A stretch of DNA of 64,000 nt from Bifidobacterium merycicum DSM 6492 (lineage in GTDB: Bacteria; Actinomycetota; Actinomycetes; Actinomycetales; Bifidobacteriaceae): assembly GCF_900129045.1 (NCBI RefSeq), contig NZ_FQTX01000004.1, positions 62,001 through 126,000 of the forward strand, read 5' to 3'. Below the pieces are notes generated by a model, which made no database searches, was not told the origin of the DNA, and worked only from the letters and a program-made list of their open reading frames with translations. Shown here in pieces: positions 1-8,298 of this stretch; the first letter of the stretch is position 1, and each line of letters starts with the position of its first letter. The position numbers and the translations under genes were made by a program.

Positions 1-1591
1 GGCCTGTACCACGATTCTGGTAGGCAAGGATGCGAGCTATGACGGCTCCACCATTATCGCCCGCAACGAGGATTCCGCGAACGGCGAATTCTGCCCCAAG
101 CGATTCGTCGTCGTCAAGCCGGAGGACCAGCCGCGCACGTACCAGGCGGTCATCTCCCACGTCCGTATCGAACTGCCGGACGATCCCATGCAATACACCA
201 GCGTCCCCAACGCCGATCTCAAGGAAGGACTGTGGGGCGAAGCCGGCGTGAACGAGGCCAACGTGGCCATGAGCGCCACCGAAACTTTGAGCACCAACGA
301 GCGCGTGCTCGGCGCCGACCCCTTCGTGGAACTCGTCCCGACCAAGGGCAAGGAAGGCGAGGAGGGCTATGAGCCCGAAGTCGCCGGCGGTATCGGCGAA
401 GAGGATTTCCTCACCATCGTTCTGCCGTACGTCAAAACCGCGCGTGAAGGCGTGGAACGCTTGGGCGCTCTGCTTGAGGAATACGGCACTTATGAGATGA
501 ACGGCGTCGCGTTCTCCGACGTGAACGAGATCTGGTGGATGGAAACCGTCGGCGGTCATCATTGGATCGCCAAGCGCGTGCCGGACGCCGCGTACGTGAC
601 CATGCCGAACCAGCTGGGCATCGACGAGTTCGACTTGGACGATGCGCTGGGCGACCAGATCGAGCACATGTGCTCCGCCGACCTGGGCGAGTTCATCGAA
701 CGCAACCATCTCGATCTGGCCGTCGAAGCCACCTCGCCGTTCAACCCGCGCGACGCCTTCGGCTCCCACTCCGATTCCGACCACGTGTACAACACGCCGC
801 GCGCATGGTGGATGCAGCGTTTCCTGAACCCCTACGACGAGGTGTGGGACGGCCCGGACGCCGACCATCGCCCCGAAAACAACGACATCCCGTGGGCTCG
901 CCAGCCGGAACGCAAGGTGACTATCGAAGACATCAAGTACGTGCTGTCCGGCCATTATCAGGGCACCCCGTACGATCCGTACGGCAAGCTCGGCGATGAG
1001 CATACGCGCCACATGTACCGTCCGATCGGCATCAACCGCCAGAGCCAGCTCGCCGTGCTGCAGCTGCGCCCGTACCGCCCGCAGGCGTACCGCGCGATCC
1101 AGTGGATGGCCTACGGTTCCAACCCGTTCAACACGTTGGTGCCGTTCTACGCCAACGTCGACGTCACGCCCGCATACATGGCCGACACCACCACGCGCGT
1201 GACCAGCGAGAACTTCTACTGGGAGAACCGCATCATCGCCGCGCTGTGCGACGGCGCCTTCGCCGACACCGCCAACGCGGTCGAACGCTACCAGGAGAAG
1301 ACCGGCGCGATGGGCCACCGCATGGTCGCCGCCACCGACGAGCAGGCCGCGCGCTTGGATTCCGCCGTGCAGGGCGAATTCGACGCCGACAACATCGAAG
1401 GCGACGTCGAACCGATGGAACCGGAGGCGATCATCGCCGCCGTGCGCAACGGTGAGGTGCGCGACGTGCTCGCCGCGGCCAACCAGACCATGGCCGACCA
1501 GCTGAAGGAGGAAACCGACAAGCTTCTCGACTCCGTGCTGTACACGCGCAGCATGGCGATGAAGAACGGTTTCCACATGTCCGATTTCTAA
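1..1591 (+). CDS. pepD: C69 family dipeptidase (partial, lacks first two bases)
   Basis: This is an N-terminal-nucleophile peptidase of family C69, which cleaves dipeptides in the cytoplasm. The frame is open from base 2 and reads Ala-Cys-Thr-Thr-Ile-Leu-Val-Gly-Lys at once. In this family the mature enzyme begins at that Cys, which is the catalytic nucleophile (codon at 5-7). The usual start is Met-Ala-Cys, so the gene probably lacks only the first two bases of its ATG, giving about 530 residues. The IIARNEDS stretch just after the Cys is also typical. The internal ATG at 188 is therefore not the true start. fhs follows 50 bases downstream in the same direction with its own ribosome binding site. 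Confidence in the family is high; substrate range cannot be read from sequence. Confidence 0.92.
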   Translation, partial: ACTTILVGKDASYDGSTIIARNEDSANGEFCPKRFVVVKPEDQPRTYQAVISHVRIELPDDPMQYTSVPNADLKEGLWGEAGVNEANVAMSATETLSTNERVLGADPFVELVPTKGKEGEEGYEPEVAGGIGEEDFLTIVLPYVKTAREGVERLGALLEEYGTYEMNGVAFSDVNEIWWMETVGGHHWIAKRVPDAAYVTMPNQLGIDEFDLDDALGDQIEHMCSADLGEFIERNHLDLAVEATSPFNPRDAFGSHSDSDHVYNTPRAWWMQRFLNPYDEVWDGPDADHRPENNDIPWARQPERKVTIEDIKYVLSGHYQGTPYDPYGKLGDEHTRHMYRPIGINRQSQLAVLQLRPYRPQAYRAIQWMAYGSNPFNTLVPFYANVDVTPAYMADTTTRVTSENFYWENRIIAALCDGAFADTANAVERYQEKTGAMGHRMVAATDEQAARLDSAVQGEFDADNIEGDVEPMEPEAIIAAVRNGEVRDVLAAANQTMADQLKEETDKLLDSVLYTRSMAMKNGFHMSDF

Positions 1592-1641
1592 TTTTTCACC
1601 GCGCCAACCGCGAGAGGGAACACACAGAAAGGTATCAACGA

Positions 1642-3159
1642 ATGACTTCCATCGAGGACTTCACCAGACAGTACGGTCTGGTTCAGAAGATCGACGCCTT
1701 CGGCTATCTCGATTATCTGAAGAACAACCCCGACGCCCCGCGCAAGCACGGCAAGGTCGTGCTCGTCACCGCCGACACCCCGCTGAAGGCGAGCCGCGGC
1801 GAAGGCAAGACCACCACCACCATCGCGCTCATCGACGCGCTGAACGAGCGTGGCATCGACGCGGCCGCCGTGCTGCGCCAGCCGAGCATGGGCATCACCG
1901 CCGCCGGTTCCAAGGGCGGCGCCTCCGGTGGCGGCAAGGCGTCCCTGACCCATCCGGAGCTGATCGACTGGGGTCTGTGCGGCGAGATGGGGGCCATCGA
2001 AGCCGCCCAGAACCTGCTAGTCTCCTTCGCCGAGAAGGCCGTGGACGAAGGCAAGCTCGACACCATCCTCGTGCCGCGCGTCTCCGAAGTGCCGTCCCGT
2101 TCCCTGCGCCAGATCGCGGTGGACCGTGGCAAGGGCGACGTGCCCGAGCGCGTGGTGCTCACCCCGACCTGCGAACTCATGCAGATCGTGGTGCTGTCCC
2201 GTTCCATGGACGAGATCGCCGAGCGCGTGTCCAAGATGATCGCCGGCACCAAGGACGGCAAGGGTGTGACCTTCGGCGAGTTCGTCGACCTGTGGCGCAT
2301 CACCGGCATCCTGTCCGACGCGGTCAAGCCCGCCAAGACCGAAACCGTGAACGGTTCGCCCGTGTACGTGCATGGCGGCCCGTTCGCCAACGTGTCCATC
2401 GGCATTCCGACGCTGGTTTCCGTGGAAATGGCGTGTGCCCTGCATGACGTGGTCATCGTCGAAGCCGGTTACGGCACCGACGCCGGCGCCCAGAAGTGGC
2501 TCGACATCGCATGCCGCGAATTCGACGCGCAGTGGCCGTCCGCCGCCGTCGTCGTGACCCGCGCCTCCACTTGGCGCGACGATCCGGAGCTGGCGTGGCG
2601 TTACCCGTTCCACGTGCAGCGTCTCGAAGGCTTGGATATCCCGACCTTCCCGCTCATCAACCTGTGGGAGGGCGAGGACGATCAGGTGCCGGCCCTGAAG
2701 CAGACCGCCAAGGATCTGGAATTCCGCGAGCCGATCGTCGGCAACCTGTTCCGCGACGGCGGCGAGGCGCTGGCCCCGCAGCTGGACGCCTTCGTCGACG
2801 TGCTGCAGAACGCCGCAGCGCCCGCTCGCCCGAGCAGCCACAGCGGCATGTCCGTGATCGAGGATGCCAAGTGGGTCGCCGAACACGCGTACGGCGTGCC
2901 GGCCGACCGCATCCTGCTCAAGGACGGTTTCGTTGCCTCCCGCGACGAGGCCATCGCGCTGTGCGAGAGCGTCGGCATCGACATCACCAAGCTCGCGCTG
3001 GTCGCGGTGAAGTCCCCGGCCACCATGACCGACAACGATCGCGCTCCGGAGGATGAGCGTACCGTCACCTTGAAGAAGGTGGAGGTGCATGCCGGTGCTG
3101 GCCTGGTGCACGTGAACCTCACCACGTCGCTGACCACTCCGATGCCGAAGATCGTCTGA
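1642..3159 (+). CDS. fhs: Formate-tetrahydrofolate ligase
   Basis: This enzyme joins formate to tetrahydrofolate using ATP and gives 10-formyl-THF, the one-carbon donor for purine synthesis and initiator-tRNA formylation. The nucleotide loop is visible at residues 52-60 (RGEGKTTTT), followed by the glycine-rich AAGSKGGASGGGKA segment near residues 90-105. At 505 residues it is shorter than the roughly 555 common in other bacteria, a length I associate with bifidobacteria. The start at 1642 has AGAAAGG upstream. It lies just after the dipeptidase and ends in a strong terminator hairpin. No folate riboswitch fits in the 50-base leader. A deformylase and the folate operon lie elsewhere in this window. 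Confidence 0.95.
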   Translation: MTSIEDFTRQYGLVQKIDAFGYLDYLKNNPDAPRKHGKVVLVTADTPLKASRGEGKTTTTIALIDALNERGIDAAAVLRQPSMGITAAGSKGGASGGGKASLTHPELIDWGLCGEMGAIEAAQNLLVSFAEKAVDEGKLDTILVPRVSEVPSRSLRQIAVDRGKGDVPERVVLTPTCELMQIVVLSRSMDEIAERVSKMIAGTKDGKGVTFGEFVDLWRITGILSDAVKPAKTETVNGSPVYVHGGPFANVSIGIPTLVSVEMACALHDVVIVEAGYGTDAGAQKWLDIACREFDAQWPSAAVVVTRASTWRDDPELAWRYPFHVQRLEGLDIPTFPLINLWEGEDDQVPALKQTAKDLEFREPIVGNLFRDGGEALAPQLDAFVDVLQNAAAPARPSSHSGMSVIEDAKWVAEHAYGVPADRILLKDGFVASRDEAIALCESVGIDITKLALVAVKSPATMTDNDRAPEDERTVTLKKVEVHAGAGLVHVNLTTSLTTPMPKIV

Positions 3160-3215
3160 TCTGGCTGCCGGAGGCTGAGCGGCCGGCGTTGTAGGTGCGG
3201 TCGACTGCGATTGTC

Positions 3216-3262
3216 AAGCGGGGCCCGTGCGGATTGAACCATCCGCACGGGCCCCGCTTTGT
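3216..3262 (+). terminator. Terminator after fhs
   Basis: A perfect 17-bp GC-rich inverted repeat (arms 3218-3234 and 3241-3257, 6-base loop) is flanked by AA on the left and followed by TTTGTCTGTTT on the right, as expected for a factor-independent terminator of fhs. Confidence 0.85.
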
Positions 3263-3352
3263 CTGTTTGCTGGGGGAGTTGGGGGCGTTGCGCGGGTGGG
3301 GGTATTGGGCGTAGGGAGGCGAATTGCCCCGCGAACGGGGACGGAAGGTGCT

Positions 3353-3544
3353 ACTTCGCCTATATATGGCAGATTCCACCGGCTTGAATTTGCCAAGTGC
3401 CTTATATATGGCACCTCAACGAGGAAACCCCGGGTATGCGCGCTGGAATTCCAACGTGCATACCCGGGGTGTCCGTGCCGGAACGCCATATATAAGCCAC
3501 TTGGTTCATTGCGATGGCCCGAATCTGCCATATACAAGCGAGAT
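3353..3544. repeat. 192-bp modular palindrome, copy 1
   Basis: This is a long imperfect inverted repeat centred at 3448.5. Three modules occur in mirror image on both sides: outer TATATATGGCAGATTC (3361-3376) against GAATCTGCCATATACA (3521-3536), inner CTTATATATGGC (3401-3412) against its exact complement (3485-3496), and CCCCGGGTATGC (3428-3439) against its exact complement (3458-3469). A perfect 10-bp palindrome, TGGAATTCCA (3444-3453), sits at the centre. The inner arm extends outward to 20 bp with one mismatch (3393-3412 against 3485-3504). Copy 2 at 56262-56453 has the same length and the same module offsets. It lies between convergent genes (fhs and the tautomerase). It is open in several frames on both strands, but I see no ribosome binding site and do not call a gene. 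I recognise no named family. Confidence 0.85.
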
Positions 3545-3655
3545 AACCGCGCGGTGGCCGTATATCGGGACCCGCCTGGGCCGCATCGGAGCCTGTGGCG
3601 GGCTGTCGAGGGCATGTGGTGAGCGTTGTGCCCTCTTAAGCCACTCGGCCTTTCG

Positions 3656-4003
3656 TCAGAAGTTGCCGCCGTTCCAGCCCCAGTCGGTGGTGGCCGTGTA
3701 ACGGATGTAGGTGCGGTCCTGCGGAATGCTGAGCTGCTCGCTCAGCGCCGCCATGATCTGCTCGGTCAGTTTCTCCCAAGCGGAGCCGGGAACGGAACGG
3801 CCGAACACGTTCACCTCGACGTAGGCGGCGGGGCGGGAATCGTCACCGCCGAAATAGATGGGCATATTGTCCTCGAACGGGCACATCAGCCAGCCTTCGG
3901 ACTTGCCGGGGACGGCGGTGATGGCCTTGCCGTACGCGGCCTTCAGGGCTTCGCGCTGCTCGGGGGTGGTGGAAACGGAAACGTGGGTGTGGATGACGGG
4001 CAT
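3656..4003 (-). CDS. MIF-like / tautomerase superfamily protein
   Basis: A 115-residue protein of the tautomerase superfamily, resembling macrophage migration inhibitory factor and phenylpyruvate tautomerase. The chain starts Met-Pro-Val-Ile; Pro2 becomes the N-terminal catalytic base after Met removal in this superfamily. The start at 4003 is preceded by GGAGGAATC on the coding strand, so the much longer upstream open frame is not used. The length matches single-domain MIF-type proteins, which act as trimers. The physiological substrate is unknown. It is transcribed towards fhs, with the modular palindrome between them, and divergently from gtrA. Confidence 0.82.
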   Translation of the reverse strand: MPVIHTHVSVSTTPEQREALKAAYGKAITAVPGKSEGWLMCPFEDNMPIYFGGDDSRPAAYVEVNVFGRSVPGSAWEKLTEQIMAALSEQLSIPQDRTYIRYTATTDWGWNGGNF

Positions 4004-4135
4004 GATTCCTCCAAAATCGGTGGATGATACGCATCCATCATAGGCGTCGCCAAGCACCGTGAAAATATAGACGGAAACACAGATTCTGTGGAGTTTCTTG
4101 GTTTGGCCCGCGTTACGTCGCAGCGCACATGTTAA

Positions 4136-4705
4136 ATGTTCGATGTGAAAAAACTGATTGAACAGCTGATGAAGTTCGGTATCGTCGGTGTGATCGCCTT
4201 CATCATCGACTGGGGCATCCTGAATATTCTGGTCGGCGTCTTCCACATGCATAATGTGCTCGCCGCCACCATCTCCTTTATTATCTCCCTGATCTTCAAC
4301 TATGTGGCCAGCATGAAGGTCGTGTTCAAGCATCGCGACGACATGGCCCGCTGGATGGAGATCGTGATCTTCGTGGTCGGTGCGGTGATCGGCCTGTTCA
4401 TGAACGACGCCATTATCTGGATCTCCACGTATGGCATGAACCATGACGCCTACGTCTCGCAGGGCACCGAATACCTGATTCGCACCAATGTGGGCAAGCT
4501 CATCGCCACCGCCGTGGTGATGGTGTGGAACTTCGTGACGCGCAAATGGCTGCTCGACGACACGCATACCAATGCGATGAATCGGCTGAAGAAAGCCGAG
4601 AACCGCCTGAGCCCGGAAGAGCTGGAAGCCAAGTGGGAGAACAGCTTCTCGCACAAGCTCGGCCTGTGGTCGCTGGAGCACACGCCCAAGGGCTGGCCGA
4701 AGTAA
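4136..4705 (+). CDS. GtrA family membrane protein
   Basis: A 189-residue protein with about four hydrophobic helices, starting with the KFGIVGVIAFIIDWG pattern typical of GtrA proteins near residues 13-27. GtrA-family proteins are thought to help move lipid-linked sugars across the membrane for decoration of cell-surface polymers. Further helices lie near residues 40-60, 78-100 and 122-140, followed by a charged C-terminal tail of about 45 residues. The ATG at 4136 has no clear Shine-Dalgarno sequence, so translation may be leaderless or weak. The gene stands alone between the divergent tautomerase and the convergent MFS gene, and ends in a strong terminator. No glycosyltransferase partner is adjacent. 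Confidence 0.82.
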   Translation: MFDVKKLIEQLMKFGIVGVIAFIIDWGILNILVGVFHMHNVLAATISFIISLIFNYVASMKVVFKHRDDMARWMEIVIFVVGAVIGLFMNDAIIWISTYGMNHDAYVSQGTEYLIRTNVGKLIATAVVMVWNFVTRKWLLDDTHTNAMNRLKKAENRLSPEELEAKWENSFSHKLGLWSLEHTPKGWPK

Positions 4706-4744
4706 ACCGGCAGCCGTGCGGCGCTGATATGCGCTGACATACGA

Positions 4745-4789
4745 CGATGGCGGGTGGATTCCCCATGGGAATCCACCCGCCATCGTTTT
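4745..4789 (+). terminator. Terminator after gtrA
   Basis: A 19-bp inverted repeat (4745-4763 and 4767-4785) is followed by TTTT. It lies between the convergent gtrA and MFS genes; the T-run is on the gtrA side. Confidence 0.85.
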
Positions 4790-4844
4790 GTTCATTATGT
4801 TGTGTTGCGCGTTGTACGCCGCGCACAGTCACACGGACGGCAGG

Positions 4845-6269
4845 TCACGCGTCGATCTGCGTGAGCACGGGCTGTTCCGTCGAATCCTTGATCTGCTTGA
4901 AGCCGATGAACGCGATCAGCAGCGATGCCAACGCCAGCGTGGTCACCACCATGAAGCCGCCATGCGAGCCCATACGGTCGATGAACACGCCTGCAATGGC
5001 CGATCCCGCGGAGCCGCCAATCGAGTTCATCGCGCCCATCCACGCCATGCCTTCGGTGAACCGCGTGGGCGGCACGAGATGCAGCATCAGCTGGTTGCCG
5101 TTCACCCAGGTCGGGGCCTGGCATACGCCGATCAGCAGGTAGATGATCATGATCACCCACAGGTGCTTGGCGAACATGAACGAACCGACGCCCAGATTCA
5201 CCACCGCAAGGCAGAAGTAGAAGCGCTTCCACAGTGGAATCGTCCAGTTTTTTGCGCCGTAGAACAGTGCGCCCATCAGCGAGCTGAACGAGAAGCACGC
5301 GAACACGAAACCGGTGTATTGCTTCATATTCGCTTCCGTGGCGAACGAGACAATCGAAATGCTGGCGGCGCTCTGGAACGCGCCCAAACCAAACCAGGTG
5401 ACGCATACGGCGATCAGGCCGGGTCCCCAAATGGATTCCTTCCTGCCGGCGAGCGCGTCGGCTTCGGCCTTGTCCATAGCGGTGCTGATTTCGGCTTCGC
5501 TCTTGCCTTCGGAACGTGCCTTGTCGCGCGCGTATTCCACGGCAGCCTTGGCTTGCAGCACCTTGGCACGTGCGGCCTCATGCTCACGGTACTGCTTGCG
5601 GGTCATGCCCGCTTCGCGTGCCAGTTGTGTCTGTGATTTCGGTTCGGTAGACAGCTCAGTCAGGAACATCAATGCGCCGATGATCACGCACATGCCGGTG
5701 AACGAGAAGGCCAGCAGACCGGAGATCACGGCCAGCGTCGAGGCGAGCGGATTGCCGATCACCCACATGCATTCGTCGAATACGCCGCACAGCGATAGTG
5801 CGCGGTTGGTGCGTTCGGTGTCGCCTTTGAGCTGGTTCGTCCAGCGTTGGCGGCTCATCGCACCCCACGGCGGGATGGCGGCCATGAACGGGGTGATGCA
5901 GAACAGCACCCATTCCGGCGCGTGCGATTGGATGCTGGTGATCAGTGAGGTCGCGACGATGATCCACACGATGATGGTGGGGATCGACACCTGCCGTTGG
6001 CCGAACTTGTCGACCAGCTTGCCCAACACGGGGCTTGCGATGGCCAGGGCGATGGCCTGCACTGCCGACAGGGCGCCGGCGAGCGAATAATTGCCGTAGT
6101 AATGCTGTACGGCGATGGTGATGGTCATGCCCACCATGGGGAAGGGCATGCAGGCGATGACGGAGCCGATGGAGAATCGCGCGGTGTGCGGTATGTGTAG
6201 CAATTCGGCATAGCCGCCGAACACTTTGCGCCCGACGTCTCTCAAACCGGTCAGTACTTGATTGGACAT
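4845..6269 (-). CDS. MFS transporter with long charged central loop
   Basis: A 474-residue major facilitator permease. It has twelve predicted hydrophobic helices and the loop 2-3 signature region GKLVDKFGQRQV near residue 80. Between helices 6 and 7 lies an unusually long, highly charged, Ala/Glu/Lys/Arg-rich loop of about 75 residues (around 205-280) that looks helical. The start at 6269 was chosen because AAAGGAGC lies 13-15 bases upstream; the open frame extends 20 codons further without a better signal. The substrate cannot be assigned. A 13-bp palindrome resembling a LacI-type operator lies about 100 bases upstream. The divergent neighbour is a histidine-phosphatase gene. Confidence 0.8.
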   Translation of the reverse strand: MSNQVLTGLRDVGRKVFGGYAELLHIPHTARFSIGSVIACMPFPMVGMTITIAVQHYYGNYSLAGALSAVQAIALAIASPVLGKLVDKFGQRQVSIPTIIVWIIVATSLITSIQSHAPEWVLFCITPFMAAIPPWGAMSRQRWTNQLKGDTERTNRALSLCGVFDECMWVIGNPLASTLAVISGLLAFSFTGMCVIIGALMFLTELSTEPKSQTQLAREAGMTRKQYREHEAARAKVLQAKAAVEYARDKARSEGKSEAEISTAMDKAEADALAGRKESIWGPGLIAVCVTWFGLGAFQSAASISIVSFATEANMKQYTGFVFACFSFSSLMGALFYGAKNWTIPLWKRFYFCLAVVNLGVGSFMFAKHLWVIMIIYLLIGVCQAPTWVNGNQLMLHLVPPTRFTEGMAWMGAMNSIGGSAGSAIAGVFIDRMGSHGGFMVVTTLALASLLIAFIGFKQIKDSTEQPVLTQIDA

Positions 6270-6370
6270 AGCAGCATCCACGCTCCTTTCCGCTCCCGAC
6301 TGGATGTCCCTCGCACTCAGGCGTTGCATGCGAAGCCCTCATCGAATGATGTGTTGATTGTCCATGGTCG

Positions 6371-6383
6371 CGCAAAGTTTGCG
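6371..6383. promoter_or_regulatory. LacI-type operator-like palindrome upstream of the MFS gene
   Basis: CGCAAAGTTTGCG is a perfect odd-length palindrome (6-bp arms around a central G) in the divergent region between the MFS gene and the phosphatase. It resembles the arm-1-arm pattern of the two operators at 62626-62659. No regulator gene is adjacent, so assignment to a LacI protein is inference. Confidence 0.45.
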
Positions 6384-6523
6384 TCGTGCATATTGGCGTC
6401 ACGACAACTGTAATCGTTTGACACGACGCAAAACGGGCATGACACGCGGAATACCCGCGGTACATTGGAGTGAGATTGTTCGCCTCCGTTCGGGGGCGGT
6501 CCCGGCTGCGGAAAGGAAGCGCT

Positions 6524-7183
6524 GTGAGCACGACCACGATTCACTTCGTCCGGCATGGCAAGGTGTATAACCCCGATCATCTGTTGTATGAGCGTCTGCC
6601 GGATTTCCATCTGTCCGATCGGGGCCGTCGCATGGCCGAGGCGACCGGCGCGTACATCGCCGCCGACCCGGATATGAACCGTTCCGTCGCGATCTTCTCC
6701 TCGCCGCTCGACCGTACCCGCGAAACCGCGGGAGCCATCATGAACGCCCTCAACCCCGTGCGTGAGGAGCGCGGCGAAGCCCCGCTGGAACTCGTCACCG
6801 ATGAGCGCATCATCGAGGCACGCAACGAATTCCGCGGCAAGCGCATCGGCCATGGCGAAGGCGCGTTGTGGCGCAACGGCAACTGGAAGCTCGTCGCGAA
6901 CCTGTACAAGCCGAGCTGGGGCGAGACGTACCGGCAGATCGCCGCGCGCGTGGGCGGATTCGCGGACGAGAAGGTGCGTGAATTCCCGGGCGAACACATC
7001 ATCGTGGTCAGTCACGAGTCGCCGATTTTCAGCTATCGGCACATGTTGGAGACCGGGCACCCGGAGCATTGGATGTTCCTGCGGCATACCGCGCTCGCGT
7101 CCATCACCTCCATCACCTACGACAATGCGACCGGGCGCATGGTGTCGGTCGCATACGTCGACCCCGCGGCCGACGTGAAATAG
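6524..7183 (+). CDS. Histidine phosphatase family protein
   Basis: A 219-residue phosphoglycerate-mutase-like phosphatase. The catalytic histidine is in FVRHGK near residues 7-12, the SSPLDRTRETA motif supplies the second conserved arginine, and VVSHESP carries the second catalytic histidine near residue 163. The family ranges from phosphoglycerate mutases to small-molecule phosphatases, and this sequence does not discriminate. The GTG start at 6524 is preferred: AAAGGAAG lies five bases upstream and the protein then begins VSTTTIHFVRHG. The upstream open frame lacks a signal. The following unknown gene at 7264 starts 80 bases later in the same direction and may be co-transcribed. Confidence 0.85.
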   Translation: MSTTTIHFVRHGKVYNPDHLLYERLPDFHLSDRGRRMAEATGAYIAADPDMNRSVAIFSSPLDRTRETAGAIMNALNPVREERGEAPLELVTDERIIEARNEFRGKRIGHGEGALWRNGNWKLVANLYKPSWGETYRQIAARVGGFADEKVREFPGEHIIVVSHESPIFSYRHMLETGHPEHWMFLRHTALASITSITYDNATGRMVSVAYVDPAADVK

Positions 7184-7263
7184 GCGTGGATGCGGAAACT
7201 GGCACGGAACGCAACGCGGAATACGACGGAGTAACGTATGCGACGGGGAAGCGAGGATGATAT

Positions 7264-8100
7264 ATGACGTACGCATTGGATAAGGAAACCGTGGATCGCA
7301 TCGCCGCCATGCCTGTGGTGATTGAAGCCGCGAAGGCCGCCGACGAGCTGACGGCGCTCTGGCCGTTGGATGGTGCGCTGCGCATGGATAACGACGCGAA
7401 ATACACCGAGGATCTGCAGGTCCGCACCACACTCGCCTTCGCGCGCGTGCTGACCGGGTTTGACGTGACGATGGCCGATGCCGAATTCGTGTATGAGGGC
7501 GCCGATTCCATTCCCGGCCGCCCGCAGGAAGTGGTGGATGCGCTGCTCGCCGCCGACGAGGCCTACGAGATCATGGAGGATTACGCCCGTGACGGGCAGA
7601 TCGATCTTGTCATCGAAGCCGCGCAAGCATTGGGGGCGAACTGGGACGAGGCCACCGCATGGGATGTGGAACAGCTGATTTCCGGCGTCGCCGGGCAGGT
7701 GCATGACATCGGCGAGCTGGATATGACGAAGCGTTTCGCCGTGGCGCTCACCGTATGCGACGCCCTGCTGGGTGTCGTCGCGCGTGATGCCGTCGATGCG
7801 CATGACGTGGCGGTGCGCTCGCTGCCGGTGATGTTGTACGTCAACGAGTTGCGTGAGGACTGTTCGGTGCCGAGAATCTGCCTGACCGGCGATCGGATTC
7901 TCGCTTTGATGGAACGCCGCGGGAATGCCGCGGATACGCTGACAGCCACCGCCGGGTTCATCGCGCCCCTGGCCGAAGCGGAGTGGCGCAGGCATCGTGA
8001 GGATGTGCTGTGGGACCCGGACGAGGCGAAGAAGCGTGCCAAGGAGGAGGATGAGCGCCGGAACAAGGAGGAGCTCGCCGCCAAATTCGCCGACAAATGA
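7264..8100 (+). CDS. Hypothetical protein, acidic
   Basis: A 278-residue soluble, acidic, helix-rich protein that I do not recognise. It has no signal peptide or membrane helix. The C-terminal 30 residues are very rich in Lys/Glu/Arg (KKRAKEEDERRNKEELAAKF), suggesting an exposed helix. The ATG at 7264 follows a GAGGA at short spacing. It lies directly after the histidine phosphatase, likely in the same transcript, and is closed by a hairpin terminator at 8212-8252. The context suggests only that it works with the phosphatase; no function is assigned. Confidence 0.75.
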   Translation: MTYALDKETVDRIAAMPVVIEAAKAADELTALWPLDGALRMDNDAKYTEDLQVRTTLAFARVLTGFDVTMADAEFVYEGADSIPGRPQEVVDALLAADEAYEIMEDYARDGQIDLVIEAAQALGANWDEATAWDVEQLISGVAGQVHDIGELDMTKRFAVALTVCDALLGVVARDAVDAHDVAVRSLPVMLYVNELREDCSVPRICLTGDRILALMERRGNAADTLTATAGFIAPLAEAEWRRHREDVLWDPDEAKKRAKEEDERRNKEELAAKFADK

Positions 8101-8211
8101 TCGGAAGATAATCGACGAATAGTCGACGAACGACCGGTAGTGCAGGGGCCGGTGGCGCAGGGTGCGGCAGGTGGTTTGGCGATGCGTTCCACCTCTGATG
8201 GCGCAATGACA

Positions 8212-8252
8212 CAGCGGGCGGATCCATCCGATGGGGATGGATCCGCCCGCTG
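8212..8252. terminator. Hairpin between convergent genes
   Basis: A perfect stem of about 18 bp (8212-8229 and 8235-8252) lies between the convergent unknown gene and the DUF805 gene. There is no T-run on either side, so termination strength is uncertain. Confidence 0.6.
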
Positions 8253-8298
8253 TATGCGCTATCAGGGGAGGGCTACCTACCGGTGATGCCCGGCGGCG

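Noticed and set aside
1592-1641. Folate riboswitch before fhs (and before folE)
   Set aside because: The leaders are too short (50 bases and 4 bases) to hold the aptamer.
3214-3701. Overlapping ORFs of 125-133 residues on both strands across the first palindrome
   Set aside because: They arise because the palindrome modules are open in several frames; no ribosome binding site, and spacer changes between copies alter the residues freely.
3656-4795. 379-residue open frame on the minus strand running from the gtrA region into the tautomerase
   Set aside because: The family start Met-Pro with a GGAGGAATC ribosome site at 4003 shows that only the last 115 codons are real; the rest is antisense to gtrA.
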